From Flavobacteriia bacterium (GTDB taxonomy: Bacteria; Bacteroidota; Bacteroidia; Flavobacteriales_D; Crocinitomicaceae): DNA of 64,000 bases. The position numbers were made by a program, and so were the translations under genes. The stretch is taken from contig RFQZ01000001.1 in NCBI GenBank assembly GCA_009924735.1, forward strand, positions 153,414-217,413. The letters are read 5' to 3'. The stretch's first letter is position 1, and each line of letters begins with the position of its first letter. A model generated the notes under the pieces. The model worked only from the letters and a program-made list of their open reading frames with translations, made no database searches and was not told where the DNA came from. This document shows positions 9,034 to 18,542 of the stretch, piece after piece.

Positions 9034-10469
9034 AGTTCTTTTCGAAGCCTTGCAACGGGCAAATTTAATTGTTCTCGGTATTTAGCAACCGTTCGGCGGG
9101 CAATGTTGTAGCCTTTTTCGTTTAACAAGGCCATTAATTTTTCGTCAGGCAAAGGATTTGATTTGTCCTCAGCAGAAATTGCGTCCATTAAAATCTTTTT
9201 TACTTCACGCGTAGACACCTCTTCGCCGCTATCAGTGGAAAGGGATTCTGAAAAAAAGAATTTTAAGGGATATACGCCGTGGTTGGTTTGAACAAATTTA
9301 CTGTTCGCAACCCGTGAGATTGTGGAAATGTCCATGTTAACCCTTTCCGCAATGTCTTTTAATATCATGGGTTTCATTTTGGTTTCATCCCCTGTTAAGA
9401 AAAAGGCGTGTTGGTAATTCAAAATCGCATTCATGGTGAGTAAAAGCGTTTGTTGCCGCTGCGCGATGGCATCGATAAACCATTTTGCACTTTCCAGTTT
9501 GTGTTTGACAAAAACCAACGCTTGTTTGTCAGATTTGGATGTTTTTGCTCCTTCGGCATAAGACCTCAATAAGGTTTCATATTCCTTACTGATTTTGAGT
9601 TCTGGTGCATTCCTTGCGTTTAGGCTTAACTCAATCAACCCATCTGTTTCTGTTAAAATGAAATCAGGTACAATTTGCTGTAGGTTTTTTCCAGTGCTTT
9701 TTGAGGCTCCTCCCGGTTTCGGATTGAGTTTTAGAATCTCGTCAATGGCAGCCTTTAATTGGGATGCATCAATGTCTAATTTGCGAGAAATTTTGTCGTA
9801 ATGTTTTCGCGTAAAGGCGTCGAAATGACTTCTCAAAATTTCTAACGCGATGCGTTTATTGACACTCCCATCCTGTCTTCGCGTACTTTGCAATACCAAA
9901 CATTCTTGAAGGTTTCTTGCCCCAATACCTGCGGGGTCTAGTTCTTGGATGTTAAACAGAACCGCTTCAATGTCCTGCTCCGTTACATTTAAATTAAAGT
10001 GAAATGCGAGGTCGTCTACCACAGCCTCTAATGGGCGACTTAAATACCCAGACTCGTCAAGGTTTCCAACCAAAACCTCGGCGATGATGATTTGAGAGGG
10101 CGTCAAGTTATTTAAAGACAACTGTTCCATAAGTTTGTCTTGAAAACTCTCTTCACCCGCAATCGGAATTACCCTTTCTTCATCGTCCTTCGATTGATTG
10201 TTTGCATAGGTTTTATAATCCGCAATGTCGTCGTCAAAATAGTCTGACAGATCAAATTCGTCATCAGAATCCTCGTTTTCTTGAGCTTCTGCAGGATCGA
10301 CCTCATCTGCAGGGTCTTCCGCTTCTGCCAGGGCGGGATTTTCCTCAATTTCTTGTTGAATTCTTTGCTCCAACTCAGACGTTGGAACCTGCAGCAGTTT
10401 CATTAATTGTATCTGTTGCGGAGAAAGCCGCTGGTCAAGTTTTTGCGAAAGATTTTGCTTGAGTGCCAT
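9030..10469 (-). CDS. rpoN: RNA polymerase sigma-54 factor
   Basis: Sigma factor of 479 aa that directs RNA polymerase to -24/-12 promoters and requires an AAA+ activator. The Q/L-rich region I begins MALKQNLSQKLDQRLSPQQIQLMKLLQ; an acidic region II follows (about residues 50-95); the core-binding domain and a helix-turn-helix precede the RpoN box ARRTVAKYR near the C-terminus. It lies 4 bp after asnS and overlaps the downstream membrane gene. It is the obvious partner for the sigma-54 activator encoded at 58335-59762 and the promoter at 46402. Confidence 0.96.
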   Translation of the reverse strand: MALKQNLSQKLDQRLSPQQIQLMKLLQVPTSELEQRIQQEIEENPALAEAEDPADEVDPAEAQENEDSDDEFDLSDYFDDDIADYKTYANNQSKDDEERVIPIAGEESFQDKLMEQLSLNNLTPSQIIIAEVLVGNLDESGYLSRPLEAVVDDLAFHFNLNVTEQDIEAVLFNIQELDPAGIGARNLQECLVLQSTRRQDGSVNKRIALEILRSHFDAFTRKHYDKISRKLDIDASQLKAAIDEILKLNPKPGGASKSTGKNLQQIVPDFILTETDGLIELSLNARNAPELKISKEYETLLRSYAEGAKTSKSDKQALVFVKHKLESAKWFIDAIAQRQQTLLLTMNAILNYQHAFFLTGDETKMKPMILKDIAERVNMDISTISRVANSKFVQTNHGVYPLKFFFSESLSTDSGEEVSTREVKKILMDAISAEDKSNPLPDEKLMALLNEKGYNIARRTVAKYREQLNLPVARLRKEL

Positions 10470-10473
10470 GGAG

Positions 10474-11922
10474 TTAAAACGAAGCGTTCAAAGGAGTTCT
10501 CGGAAAAGGGATTACATCTCGAATGTTTGTCATTCCCGTCACAAACATAATCATTCTTTCCAAGCCCAATCCAAATCCTGCATGAGGCACGGTGCCAATT
10601 TTCCGGGTTTGTAAATACCACCACAATTCGGATTCATGAATGCCAAATTCCTTCACTTTTTCAAGTAGTTTATCATAGCGCTCTTCACGTTGAGATCCTC
10701 CGACAATCTCCCCAATACCGGGAAACAATACGTCCATGGCAGCAACGGTTTTTCCGTCCTCATTCGCACGCATGTAGAATGCTTTGATTTGAGAAGGGTA
10801 GTCCGTTAATATAACAGGACATTTGAATTCCTTTTCCACCAAGTATCGCTCGTGTTCACTTTGCAAATCGATGCCCCACTCAACTGGATATTGAAATTTC
10901 TTCTTCTTATAATGATTGGATTGCAATAAAACCTCAATCGCTTCGGTATAACTCAATCGCTTAAACGGATTGTCGACCACAAATTGAATTCGTTCCATTA
11001 AGCCCAACTCTGTTCTTTCCTGTTGGGGTTTTTGGGATTGCTCTTGCACGTCTCTTTCATGTAGAAAAGCAAGGTCCTCTTTGCAGTTTTCAAGAACGTA
11101 ACGACAAATGTGCTTAAGAAAATCTTCGGTTAAATCCATGTTGTCTTTTAAGTCGTTAAACGCGACTTCGGGTTCAATCATCCAAAATTCAGCAAGGTGA
11201 CGAGAGGTATTTGAGTTTTCCGCCCGAAACGTGGGGCCAAAAGTATAGACCTTTCCAAGCGCCAAAGCCGCAAGTTCAGCTTCAAGTTGACCGGATACCG
11301 TCAAGTTAACGCCTTTGCCAAAAAAATCTTTTTGAAAGTCAATTTCCCCACTATCGTCCAGCGGAGGATTCTTCATGTCTAAGGTGGTTACGCGGAACAT
11401 TTCTCCGGCCCCTTCTGCGTCTGACCCCGTAATAATGGGTGTGTTTAGGTAGTAAAAACCATTCGCATTGAAATAATGGTGAATTGCATAGGATACCGCA
11501 TGACGGATTCGAAAGACCGCCCCAAAGGTATTCGTACGAAACCTTAAATGAGCTTGCTCCCTCAAAAAATCAAGGCTGTGACGTTTGGGTTGCATAACGG
11601 TTTTTTGTACATCATCCGCAGGTCCATCGCCTAAAACTTCAAAAGATTGAACGTTTAACTCAATCTGTTGGCCAGAACCAATGGAAGCAACCAATTCTCC
11701 GACAATGCTTAAGGAAGCTGCGGTGGTAATTCTTTTTATTTGAACCTCCTCAAACTGAGAAAAATCCAACACGGCCTGTAGGTTGCCCAAACAAGACCCG
11801 TCATTGAGTTGGATAAAACGGTTGCTACGAAAAGCACGCACCCAACCTTGAACCTTAACGGTGTCCCCAATTTTAAAGGTTGATCCGCCTTCTAAAATCT
11901 CTTTTATTCTCAAATTTAACAT
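10474..11922 (-). CDS. asnS: Asparagine--tRNA ligase
   Basis: Class IIb aminoacyl-tRNA synthetase of 482 aa charging tRNA-Asn. An N-terminal OB-fold anticodon-binding domain ([14 protein letters not shown]) precedes the catalytic domain with motif 2 ([24 protein letters not shown]) and motif 3 ([15 protein letters not shown]). The run NTSRHLAEF and the lack of a GAD insertion favour AsnRS over AspRS. An exact -33/-7 promoter lies immediately upstream; rpoN follows after 4 bp. Confidence 0.96.
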   Translation of the reverse strand: MLNLRIKEILEGGSTFKIGDTVKVQGWVRAFRSNRFIQLNDGSCLGNLQAVLDFSQFEEVQIKRITTAASLSIVGELVASIGSGQQIELNVQSFEVLGDGPADDVQKTVMQPKRHSLDFLREQAHLRFRTNTFGAVFRIRHAVSYAIHHYFNANGFYYLNTPIITGSDAEGAGEMFRVTTLDMKNPPLDDSGEIDFQKDFFGKGVNLTVSGQLEAELAALALGKVYTFGPTFRAENSNTSRHLAEFWMIEPEVAFNDLKDNMDLTEDFLKHICRYVLENCKEDLAFLHERDVQEQSQKPQQERTELGLMERIQFVVDNPFKRLSYTEAIEVLLQSNHYKKKKFQYPVEWGIDLQSEHERYLVEKEFKCPVILTDYPSQIKAFYMRANEDGKTVAAMDVLFPGIGEIVGGSQREERYDKLLEKVKEFGIHESELWWYLQTRKIGTVPHAGFGLGLERMIMFVTGMTNIRDVIPFPRTPLNASF

Positions 11923-11926
11923 ACCT

Positions 11927-11935
11927 GCAAAAGTA
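11927..11935 (-). promoter_or_regulatory. Promoter of asnS-rpoN unit (-7 element)
   Basis: The minus strand reads TACTTTTGC, an exact TAnnTTTGC match, with a TTTG 18 bp upstream of it, the layout of Bacteroidota vegetative promoters. The asnS ATG follows within a few bases, so the leader must be very short. Confidence 0.65.
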
Positions 11936-12016
11936 GGCTTTTAGCGCGAAAATCAAAACGCCTATATTTTTTCAATGTTAAAGATAAATCCCTATATTGT
12001 GTCCTAAAAATTATAT

Positions 12017-14512
12017 ATGTGTTTCCGAAACGTGCCATTATTCGCTTTTGGTTTGAATAAGCCAACACATAGGAGTGTCGAAAACAACGAGGCAACCTCT
12101 ATTTGGCTAAGTAGGGTATTTGCATCCACCCTTTTGATATTCATTGCATTGGGAACGTACGCACAAGTCGCGCCTTTTACAGCCTCTTTGAACCCCAAGG
12201 GTGAAGGCGGAAACATACCAGAAGAAAAAAATGCGGTTTGGACAGAGCGGACAAATGAACGCACCTTGTTTTCTTCACAATTTGTCGACCAAAAGGGGAA
12301 TACCAAATCTGTTTACAGTAAAAAGCCCATTCATTACCGTTCACTCGATGGCGATTTACGACCGATTTCTCCACGTTTGAAACCCGTCGGAAAGGGTGTT
12401 ATGGCAGCACCTGACCAGGCTTATCCAACGTATTTGTATGCAGATCAGTCCTATGGTCTCAACTTAGGGAACAACAACCTTCTTTTGGCTGGAAAAAACG
12501 TACATGTGAACGGAGAAAAGTACACCGCGGTCAATACCAGCGTGAGTGAACGCGGAGCAGAAAGCCAGCAAGGTTCGGTACGAAGAGAAATTCAATTTTT
12601 GGAAGGGCGTATTAAAAGCAACATTGTTTTAACGCAACCGCTCACAATCTCGAATGATTACCTTTTGGTTCAAGAAACAGTAACATTGCCGACAGGTTTT
12701 TCATTGGCATATTCATCCACTGAAAACGAAGAGCCGCAGACAGACAGGAGAAAAGGAATCTTATTCATTGATGGGTTTGCCAGTCATTCTGAAATTTTGG
12801 TGATGGATGACAAATCCAACCTTGCCATGGGTAAAATATTTACCCCCCTTGCCTACGATGCCTCGAACCGTGTTTTGCCTTTGATGATGTCTTTTACATC
12901 CATAGGGAATGATCAATATGTTCTCACGGTGGCAACGCCAAAAGCGTGGCTTGAGGACAGTGAAAGACAATACCCAATTACCATTGACCCTTTAATTGGA
13001 GGCCCTACCAGTATTTGGGCAGGAGGTTACATGCCCTCTTGTTTAACGCCACAAGCCAACATTGACAGTCTTTTGGCAACGGTGCCTGCAGGGGTAACCG
13101 TCTCTGGGTTGTACGTTACAGCAAGTTTTTATGCAGATCCCTTTGCCCCTGCAACCATGAACCAAGGTGTAATGTCCTTCAGTACGAAGTGCGGAATTTC
13201 ACAAACGTTTACCGTTACAGGTCCAACCGCGCTAACCGCGGGAACTGCATACCTCGACAGCTTTAATGTGATGTCTCCATTGATTTGCTGTATTCCCGAA
13301 TCGTGTGACACGACCCAACTCTATGTTCGTTACCACCTTAGCAGGTATACCTACGGTCCAGGCTGCAACATCAACTACATTCGCTACGACCCCTTTACTA
13401 CTTTATGGCCTTTTCAAGTGGTGATTTACGGAAAAACGGCCGAATCCTATGGCTCACAATGGTATGCTTCACAGGCCCCTCTGTGTTCAAACGAATGTGA
13501 AATAGAAGTAACAGCCTATGCACGTTATGGTGTGGCTCCTTACACCTTTACACATCCTTGGTCAACGGACACCATTGTCACAGGAACCAACACAGGTTGT
13601 GGAGCGGGCGCAACCAACCATCACTTCTTTTTAACCATTCCCAATTGTCCAACCTATTGTGATTCCACGGAAACCCTTCTAAACATTCCACCACCAGTTA
13701 TAACCGATGCTTGTGGAACGCTCATCCCTGGGATTCCAATAGAGACCGTCCCCATAAAACCCGCAACAAACATTGTCTTGCAATACGACTCCATTTTATG
13801 TTCAGGAGAAAACATCAACGTGTCGCTTGCCTCCTGTTTTAGCAATGGAACCGCCTATTATTGGGGAGAAGGGTTAAGCGGTCAAGGAAGTTTTAGCGCC
13901 AATGCATCTACGAATAGCCTACCGGTTGTGCTTCTTTTCAATGCATATGCGGCAGGTGATGGATGCGTTTCAGACACCACCCAATTTAGCTTGTCCATCT
14001 ACAGCAATCCCATTGCGAATTATACCATCAACCCGTCCCCCATCATTGTGGGCATGCAGGGAGATTTTAGTGATGCAAGCGTCTCTCCAGCGGCAAGTAT
14101 AAGTCAGTGGACATGGACCGTAGACGACACCTTGACCAGCCTAAGTACGCAATGGAGCAATGTTTACCAAACGCCTGGAACCCATACGCTGTGTCTGTTT
14201 ATTCAAGACACCATGGGTTGTGTAGACACCCTTTGCGGACCGTTTTCCGTAGTGCCAGCAACCGTAAATGCACCCAATGTCGTCACGCCCAATGGAGATG
14301 CAAAGAATGATTTATTGGCATTCCAATACCTTGAATTTTACGAAAAAAATAAACTGCAGATTTTTAATCGATGGGGAAATCTTATTTATGAAAAAGAAAA
14401 TTACTTGAATGATTGGAATGGCAGCGAGGTCAAAGACGGCACATATTTTTATACGCTGGACATTACAGATAAGAAAGAAACCCTCTCCGGATTTTTCTAC
14501 CTCATTAAATGA
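12017..14512 (+). CDS. Large T9SS type B (gliding-motility-associated C-terminal) surface protein
   Basis: Exported protein of 831 aa. A signal-type hydrophobic segment (about residues 32-50, ending ALGTYAQ) is preceded by an unusually long, mildly charged N-terminus. The middle is beta-rich with many Cys pairs; a PKD-like domain lies near residues 660-750 (QWTWTVDDTL, NVYQTPGTHTL). The C-terminus is a CHU_C/type B T9SS sorting domain: VVTPNGDAKNDLL, LQIFNRWGNLIYEK, WNGSEVKDGTYFYTL. Such proteins are surface adhesins or scaffold proteins. Its specific role is unknown. It converges with pth (1 bp apart). Confidence 0.85.
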   Translation: MCFRNVPLFAFGLNKPTHRSVENNEATSIWLSRVFASTLLIFIALGTYAQVAPFTASLNPKGEGGNIPEEKNAVWTERTNERTLFSSQFVDQKGNTKSVYSKKPIHYRSLDGDLRPISPRLKPVGKGVMAAPDQAYPTYLYADQSYGLNLGNNNLLLAGKNVHVNGEKYTAVNTSVSERGAESQQGSVRREIQFLEGRIKSNIVLTQPLTISNDYLLVQETVTLPTGFSLAYSSTENEEPQTDRRKGILFIDGFASHSEILVMDDKSNLAMGKIFTPLAYDASNRVLPLMMSFTSIGNDQYVLTVATPKAWLEDSERQYPITIDPLIGGPTSIWAGGYMPSCLTPQANIDSLLATVPAGVTVSGLYVTASFYADPFAPATMNQGVMSFSTKCGISQTFTVTGPTALTAGTAYLDSFNVMSPLICCIPESCDTTQLYVRYHLSRYTYGPGCNINYIRYDPFTTLWPFQVVIYGKTAESYGSQWYASQAPLCSNECEIEVTAYARYGVAPYTFTHPWSTDTIVTGTNTGCGAGATNHHFFLTIPNCPTYCDSTETLLNIPPPVITDACGTLIPGIPIETVPIKPATNIVLQYDSILCSGENINVSLASCFSNGTAYYWGEGLSGQGSFSANASTNSLPVVLLFNAYAAGDGCVSDTTQFSLSIYSNPIANYTINPSPIIVGMQGDFSDASVSPAASISQWTWTVDDTLTSLSTQWSNVYQTPGTHTLCLFIQDTMGCVDTLCGPFSVVPATVNAPNVVTPNGDAKNDLLAFQYLEFYEKNKLQIFNRWGNLIYEKENYLNDWNGSEVKDGTYFYTLDITDKKETLSGFFYLIK

Positions 14513-15076
14513 TCATTTTCCATTCCATTGGGTCATCGCCAATTGGAGTCCAATGGTGCAGAACGATTCTATAAATTGCGCTGCCGTATCAATCCTTTCA
14601 GGCAATTGCTCCTGCTCTAATTCTCCCCATGTACCAAGGACATAATCCACCTGTCGTCCGGCCTTAAATTCATTGCCAATACCGAAGCGTAAGCGCGTAT
14701 ACGCTGTGGTAGCCAATGTGCTTTGGATGTCTTTTAGGCCATTGTGGCCCCCATCAGAACCGGACGCCTTCATGCGCAGTTTGCCGAATGGAAGCGATAA
14801 ATCATCGGTAACTACCAAAACGTGGTCTAACGAGACCCCCTCTTTCTGCATCCAATAATGAACCGCTTTCCCTGACAGATTCATAAAGGTTGTGGGCTTA
14901 ACCAAGATTAGGCTTTTGCCTTTAAATTTAACGGTACTGGTATGCGCTGCGCGGTTTAAAGAGAAGGATCCACCGTGTTTTTCATTGAGAAAATCCAACA
15001 CCTTAAATCCGATGTTATGCCTTGTGTTTTCATATTCAGCACCAGGATTACCGAGCCCAACGATTAGAAACTTCAT
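14513..15076 (-). CDS. pth: Peptidyl-tRNA hydrolase
   Basis: Enzyme of 187 aa that frees tRNA from prematurely released peptidyl-tRNA. Conserved motifs are VGLGNPGAEYENTRHNIGF (catalytic His in the last part), KPTTFMNLSG, and the DDLSLPFGKLRMKASGSDGGHNGLK segment containing the catalytic Asp and signature. Length is normal. It is a single gene on the minus strand with the tRNA-Ser gene starting 91 bp away in the opposite direction. Confidence 0.96.
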   Translation of the reverse strand: MKFLIVGLGNPGAEYENTRHNIGFKVLDFLNEKHGGSFSLNRAAHTSTVKFKGKSLILVKPTTFMNLSGKAVHYWMQKEGVSLDHVLVVTDDLSLPFGKLRMKASGSDGGHNGLKDIQSTLATTAYTRLRFGIGNEFKAGRQVDYVLGTWGELEQEQLPERIDTAAQFIESFCTIGLQLAMTQWNGK

Positions 15077-15149
15077 GTTGTAAAGTTAAAATTTATACCA
15101 GGACATGGGCACTAAAACAAGTGGATTTGTACACGCAGAAAAAATGGAA

Positions 15150-15158
15150 TAACTTTGC
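15150..15158 (+). promoter_or_regulatory. Promoter of tRNA-Ser
   Basis: TAACTTTGC matches the Bacteroidota -7 motif exactly, with TTTG at 15126-15129 giving a 20-bp spacer. The tRNA begins 9 bp after the element, consistent with a short 5' leader. Confidence 0.7.
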
Positions 15159-15166
15159 GCCTTCAT

Positions 15167-15257
15167 GGAGAGGTGTCCGAGTGGTTGAAGGAGCACGCCT
15201 GGAAAGTGTGTATAGGTCTAAAGCTTATCGAGGGTTCGAATCCCTCTCTCTCCGCCA
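15167..15257 (+). tRNA. tRNA-Ser (anticodon GGA)
   Basis: Folds as a class II tRNA of 91 nt. The acceptor arm GGAGAGG pairs with TCTCTCC (last pair G-T); the anticodon stem CACGC/GTGTG (one G-T) holds the loop CTGGAAA with anticodon GGA at 15201-15203; a long variable arm follows; the T arm contains GGTTCGAATCC; the discriminator G and CCA are encoded. It reads UCC/UCU codons. A terminator hairpin begins 12 bp downstream. Confidence 0.96.
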
Positions 15258-15381
15258 AAGCAATCAAAAGCTAGCCGAAAGGCTGGCTTTTTTTATTTGA
15301 CCCACGTCAAAAGTTAGCTTTTTTAAGTCCAGGCAAGTAAAAAAGACAACGATGCGAAGCAGCGAAGCTTTTGATTGCTTT
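15257..15381. repeat. 16-bp perfect inverted repeat around tRNA terminator
   Basis: AAAGCAATCAAAAGCT at 15257-15272 is exactly complementary to AGCTTTTGATTGCTTT at 15366-15381, 93 bp apart. The left arm begins on the last base of the tRNA CCA. A further hairpin, ACTCGC-GTAA-GCGAGT, lies at 15401-15416. The rest of the 295-bp gap between tRNA-Ser and kup holds no gene that I can support. Confidence 0.7.
15269..15294 (+). terminator. Terminator after tRNA-Ser
   Basis: AGCTAGCC (15269-15276), loop GAAA, GGCTGGCT (15281-15288), then a run of seven Ts. An 8-bp stem with one G-T pair and a stable GNRA loop makes a convincing intrinsic terminator. Confidence 0.8.
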
Positions 15382-15552
15382 GAAGCCCCCCCTTCGGGAT
15401 CACTCGCGTAAGCGAGTAATCCAATAGAAAGCCAACATTGCCAAGCAACAGCACTTTTGATAACAATTGCATTGGTTTAGCACCAAACAAAAATTGTCAC
15501 AATTTTTCAATTCATTCATTGAATTCATCTACATTTAGCAAAATTTTTTTTC

Positions 15553-17517
15553 ATGTCTGGATCATATCATAAAATGTCTTTTGCCGGCGTACTCATTACC
15601 ATGGGAATAGTCTTTGGGGACATCGGAACCTCTCCTTTGTATGTTTTTCAAGCCATAACCGGTGGAGGCGCGCACATTAGCAAAGACTTTATTTATGGTG
15701 GTTTGTCTTGTGTTATCTGGACTTTGATATTATTGGCAGGCGTGAAGTACATTTATTTTGCGTTAAACGCAGACAACAAAGGGGAAGGAGGGATTTTTTC
15801 CTTGTTTGCCTTGTTGAAAAAACGCAACATTCGATGGGTCGTCATTCCAGCATTGATTGGTTGTGCAACCTTGTTGGCAGATGGGTTTATTACGCCCGCT
15901 ATTTCCATTTCGTCCGCTGTAGAAGGGGTCAACAACATCAATCCCGACGTTCCTGTTATTCCCATTGTTGTGGCCATCATTATTGTTTTATTTATGGTTC
16001 AACAATTTGGCACAGCAACCATCGGTAAAATGTTTGGGCCGATAATGTTTGTTTGGTTTGGGTATTTACTGTACTTGGGCTTGATCAACATCACGAAAAA
16101 CCCGGCTGTTCTGGCGGCGATCAATCCGATGGAAGCGATTCATTTTGTCCTTCATGTCAAAGGGGGCTTTGCTGCGTTGGGAGCTGTTTTTTTATGTACC
16201 ACGGGTGCAGAAGCTTTGTATTCAGACTTAGGTCACTGTGGAAAAGGAAACATCCGCATCAGCTGGAGTGCGGTCTCAGGGATTTTAGTAATCAACTACC
16301 TTGGGCAAGCCGCGCTTTGTACAAGTTCAGGTTTCACCTTGGAAAAGGGAGAAACCATTTTTTATTCCATGGTTCCTGACAATCAAATGTTATTTGCCGT
16401 AATAACAGCCACTGCCGCCACAATCATTGCCTCTCAAGCTTTAATTACCGGAGTGTTTACACTCATGAATGAGGCAATAAAACTGAAGTTCTGGACCAAC
16501 TTAAAGGTAAAATTTCCTTCCGACCACCAAGGACAAATTTACATTCCCTTTATCAATTGGGTGCTTATGGTGGGTTGTTTGGTTGTGATTGCGATCTTTA
16601 AGAAATCAGGGGCAATGGAAAATTCTTATGGGCTTGCCATTACCATAAACATGGTCATGACATCTATCCTATTGCTTTTGTTGCTCTACCTTAAATATCC
16701 TAAGGCAAGGGTTTTTTACATTATTATTTTTCTCGGGTTTCTATTCATTGAAAGCATTTTCTTAATGTCAAACCTTGGTAAAGTAGTCCATGGAGGATGG
16801 TTTACCTTGGTGCTCTCCATCTCCTTCTTTGTGCTGTTGTTCCTTTACTTTAAAGCAAGACAACTTAGGAAAAACATTACTGAATACCTTCCAATGCGTG
16901 CCGTTATCCCGATGTTAAAAGCAGTTCGTAAAGACACAGGAATCCCTTTTGAAGCAACCAACTTGGTCTTTCCAACGCGCAGCAATACGCACGACAAACT
17001 AGACCTTACCGTATTCCATTCCTTGTTTATGAAACGCCCTCGCAAAGCGGGAGTGATTTGGTTTTTGCACCTCGACATCCTTAACGAACCTAAGGGAGTA
17101 CATTATTCTGTGCATGAAATCGTCGACAAAGAATGCTATTATGTTTCCCTAGAACTAGGATTTAAAGAAGAGCACAGAATTGAATACATGATGCGTAAAA
17201 TACACCGTCACATGGTGGAAAAAGGCGAGTTGGAAAACGAAAGCATTTTTGAATCCATAAAAAACAAAATGGATAAATTGGACTTTAAGTTCATCGTTTT
17301 GAACTCAAGGGTGTCCACCGACAATGCGCTTAATGCCTTTCAAGTGCTATGTGTAAAAGCGTATCGTTTTGTGAAGTCTACCGGTCTTAAACCAGCGGAA
17401 GATTTTGGATTGGATAAAACTAATGTAGAAGTAGATTACATTCCGATTTCCGTTACAGCCCAAGTAAACCAAGAAATGATAGAAGAGTTTGAGGATTACT
17501 CACATCCCAAGGACTAA
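15553..17517 (+). CDS. kup: Low-affinity potassium transport protein Kup
   Basis: Potassium/proton symporter of 654 aa in the KUP/HAK/KT family. The N-terminus has the hallmark ITMGIVFGDIGTSPLYVF, then about 12 membrane helices up to residue ~440, with GTTGAEALYSDLGHCGK (here CTTGAEALYSDLGH), and a ~200-aa cytoplasmic C-terminal domain (from about residue 455). Length is normal. It overlaps the 3' end of the convergent ansA by 4 bp. A TACATTTAGC element 20 bp upstream may be its -7 promoter box. Confidence 0.95.
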   Translation: MSGSYHKMSFAGVLITMGIVFGDIGTSPLYVFQAITGGGAHISKDFIYGGLSCVIWTLILLAGVKYIYFALNADNKGEGGIFSLFALLKKRNIRWVVIPALIGCATLLADGFITPAISISSAVEGVNNINPDVPVIPIVVAIIIVLFMVQQFGTATIGKMFGPIMFVWFGYLLYLGLINITKNPAVLAAINPMEAIHFVLHVKGGFAALGAVFLCTTGAEALYSDLGHCGKGNIRISWSAVSGILVINYLGQAALCTSSGFTLEKGETIFYSMVPDNQMLFAVITATAATIIASQALITGVFTLMNEAIKLKFWTNLKVKFPSDHQGQIYIPFINWVLMVGCLVVIAIFKKSGAMENSYGLAITINMVMTSILLLLLLYLKYPKARVFYIIIFLGFLFIESIFLMSNLGKVVHGGWFTLVLSISFFVLLFLYFKARQLRKNITEYLPMRAVIPMLKAVRKDTGIPFEATNLVFPTRSNTHDKLDLTVFHSLFMKRPRKAGVIWFLHLDILNEPKGVHYSVHEIVDKECYYVSLELGFKEEHRIEYMMRKIHRHMVEKGELENESIFESIKNKMDKLDFKFIVLNSRVSTDNALNAFQVLCVKAYRFVKSTGLKPAEDFGLDKTNVEVDYIPISVTAQVNQEMIEEFEDYSHPKD

Positions 17518-18542
17518 TTCATTTCACCAACAACGGATTCCTTTAGTAGCTTTTTAATTTCGTCGATGTCGCTGAAATTACCATAAAGCCACATTAGTTT
17601 TGTCAATGCTGACTCTACATTCATGTCTCCTCCGCTGATCACACCTGCTTTCTCAAAGAACCGGCTCGAAGCGTATTTTCCATGTTGTACACTCCCGGAA
17701 ACACATTGAGTGATGTTAAGTACAACGCCGCCGCTTCCAATGTAAGCGAGGATCATGGACTGAAAACTTATATCACTAAAAGCGTTTCCCGCACCGAACG
17801 TTTCAATTACAATGGCAACATGATGGTCTATGTTAAATAAACATTCATAGGCTTTTGGATTCATCCCAGGAAACAGTTTCATCAAACCAATCTTGTCGTT
17901 TAGTTTGGGATAGAAGCGCAATGAAGGTTCATCTTTAGGGTTGTCTTTTGGTAAAGGGGAAATATTGATTTCAACGCCGACCGCTCCCAATAGGGCGTGG
18001 TTTGGAGAGTCAAAAGCATCAAACTGGTTTGCCGATACTTTCGAACAACGGTTTCCTTTAAAGAGTTTAGATTGAAAAAACACAGCGACGTCTTTCAATA
18101 CGGGGTCTCCAGATGCGGTTTTCTTCCCCGCAATTTCAATGGAAGTAAGTAGGTTTTCCTTGCCATCGGTGCGTAAAATCCCAATGGGCAATTGCGACCC
18201 GGTCAAAATGATGGGTTTTTGAATTCCCTGAATTAAAAAACTGAGCGCCGCGGCTGTATACGCCATGGTGTCTGTTCCATGCAATACCACAAAACCGTCA
18301 AATTTCTCATAGTTTTCCGCGATGATTCGTGACAATTCTAGCCAAACGGCTGGTGACATATCGGAAGAATCAATGGGGGAAGAAATGCTAAGGGAAGAAA
18401 CAGACACACCAAGTTGTGCAATTTCAGGGATTTGGTTGTGAATGTAGGCAAGGTCCAAGCCTTTTAACTCCCCAGTTTCAAGATCTTTGACCATTCCAAT
18501 GGTACCTCCAGTATAGATTAAAAGGACTTTTGAGGTCATCAT
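17514..18542 (-). CDS. ansA: Type I L-asparaginase
   Basis: Cytoplasmic asparaginase of 342 aa converting asparagine to aspartate and ammonia. The first catalytic Thr lies in LLIYTGGTIGM; the second catalytic segment is VLHGTDTMAYTA; LTGSQLPIG follows, matching the allosteric type I enzymes. No signal peptide is present. It is the last of three overlapping minus-strand genes galE-tatD-ansA (4-bp overlap with tatD) and converges on kup. Confidence 0.93.
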   Translation of the reverse strand: MMTSKVLLIYTGGTIGMVKDLETGELKGLDLAYIHNQIPEIAQLGVSVSSLSISSPIDSSDMSPAVWLELSRIIAENYEKFDGFVVLHGTDTMAYTAAALSFLIQGIQKPIILTGSQLPIGILRTDGKENLLTSIEIAGKKTASGDPVLKDVAVFFQSKLFKGNRCSKVSANQFDAFDSPNHALLGAVGVEINISPLPKDNPKDEPSLRFYPKLNDKIGLMKLFPGMNPKAYECLFNIDHHVAIVIETFGAGNAFSDISFQSMILAYIGSGGVVLNITQCVSGSVQHGKYASSRFFEKAGVISGGDMNVESALTKLMWLYGNFSDIDEIKKLLKESVVGEMN

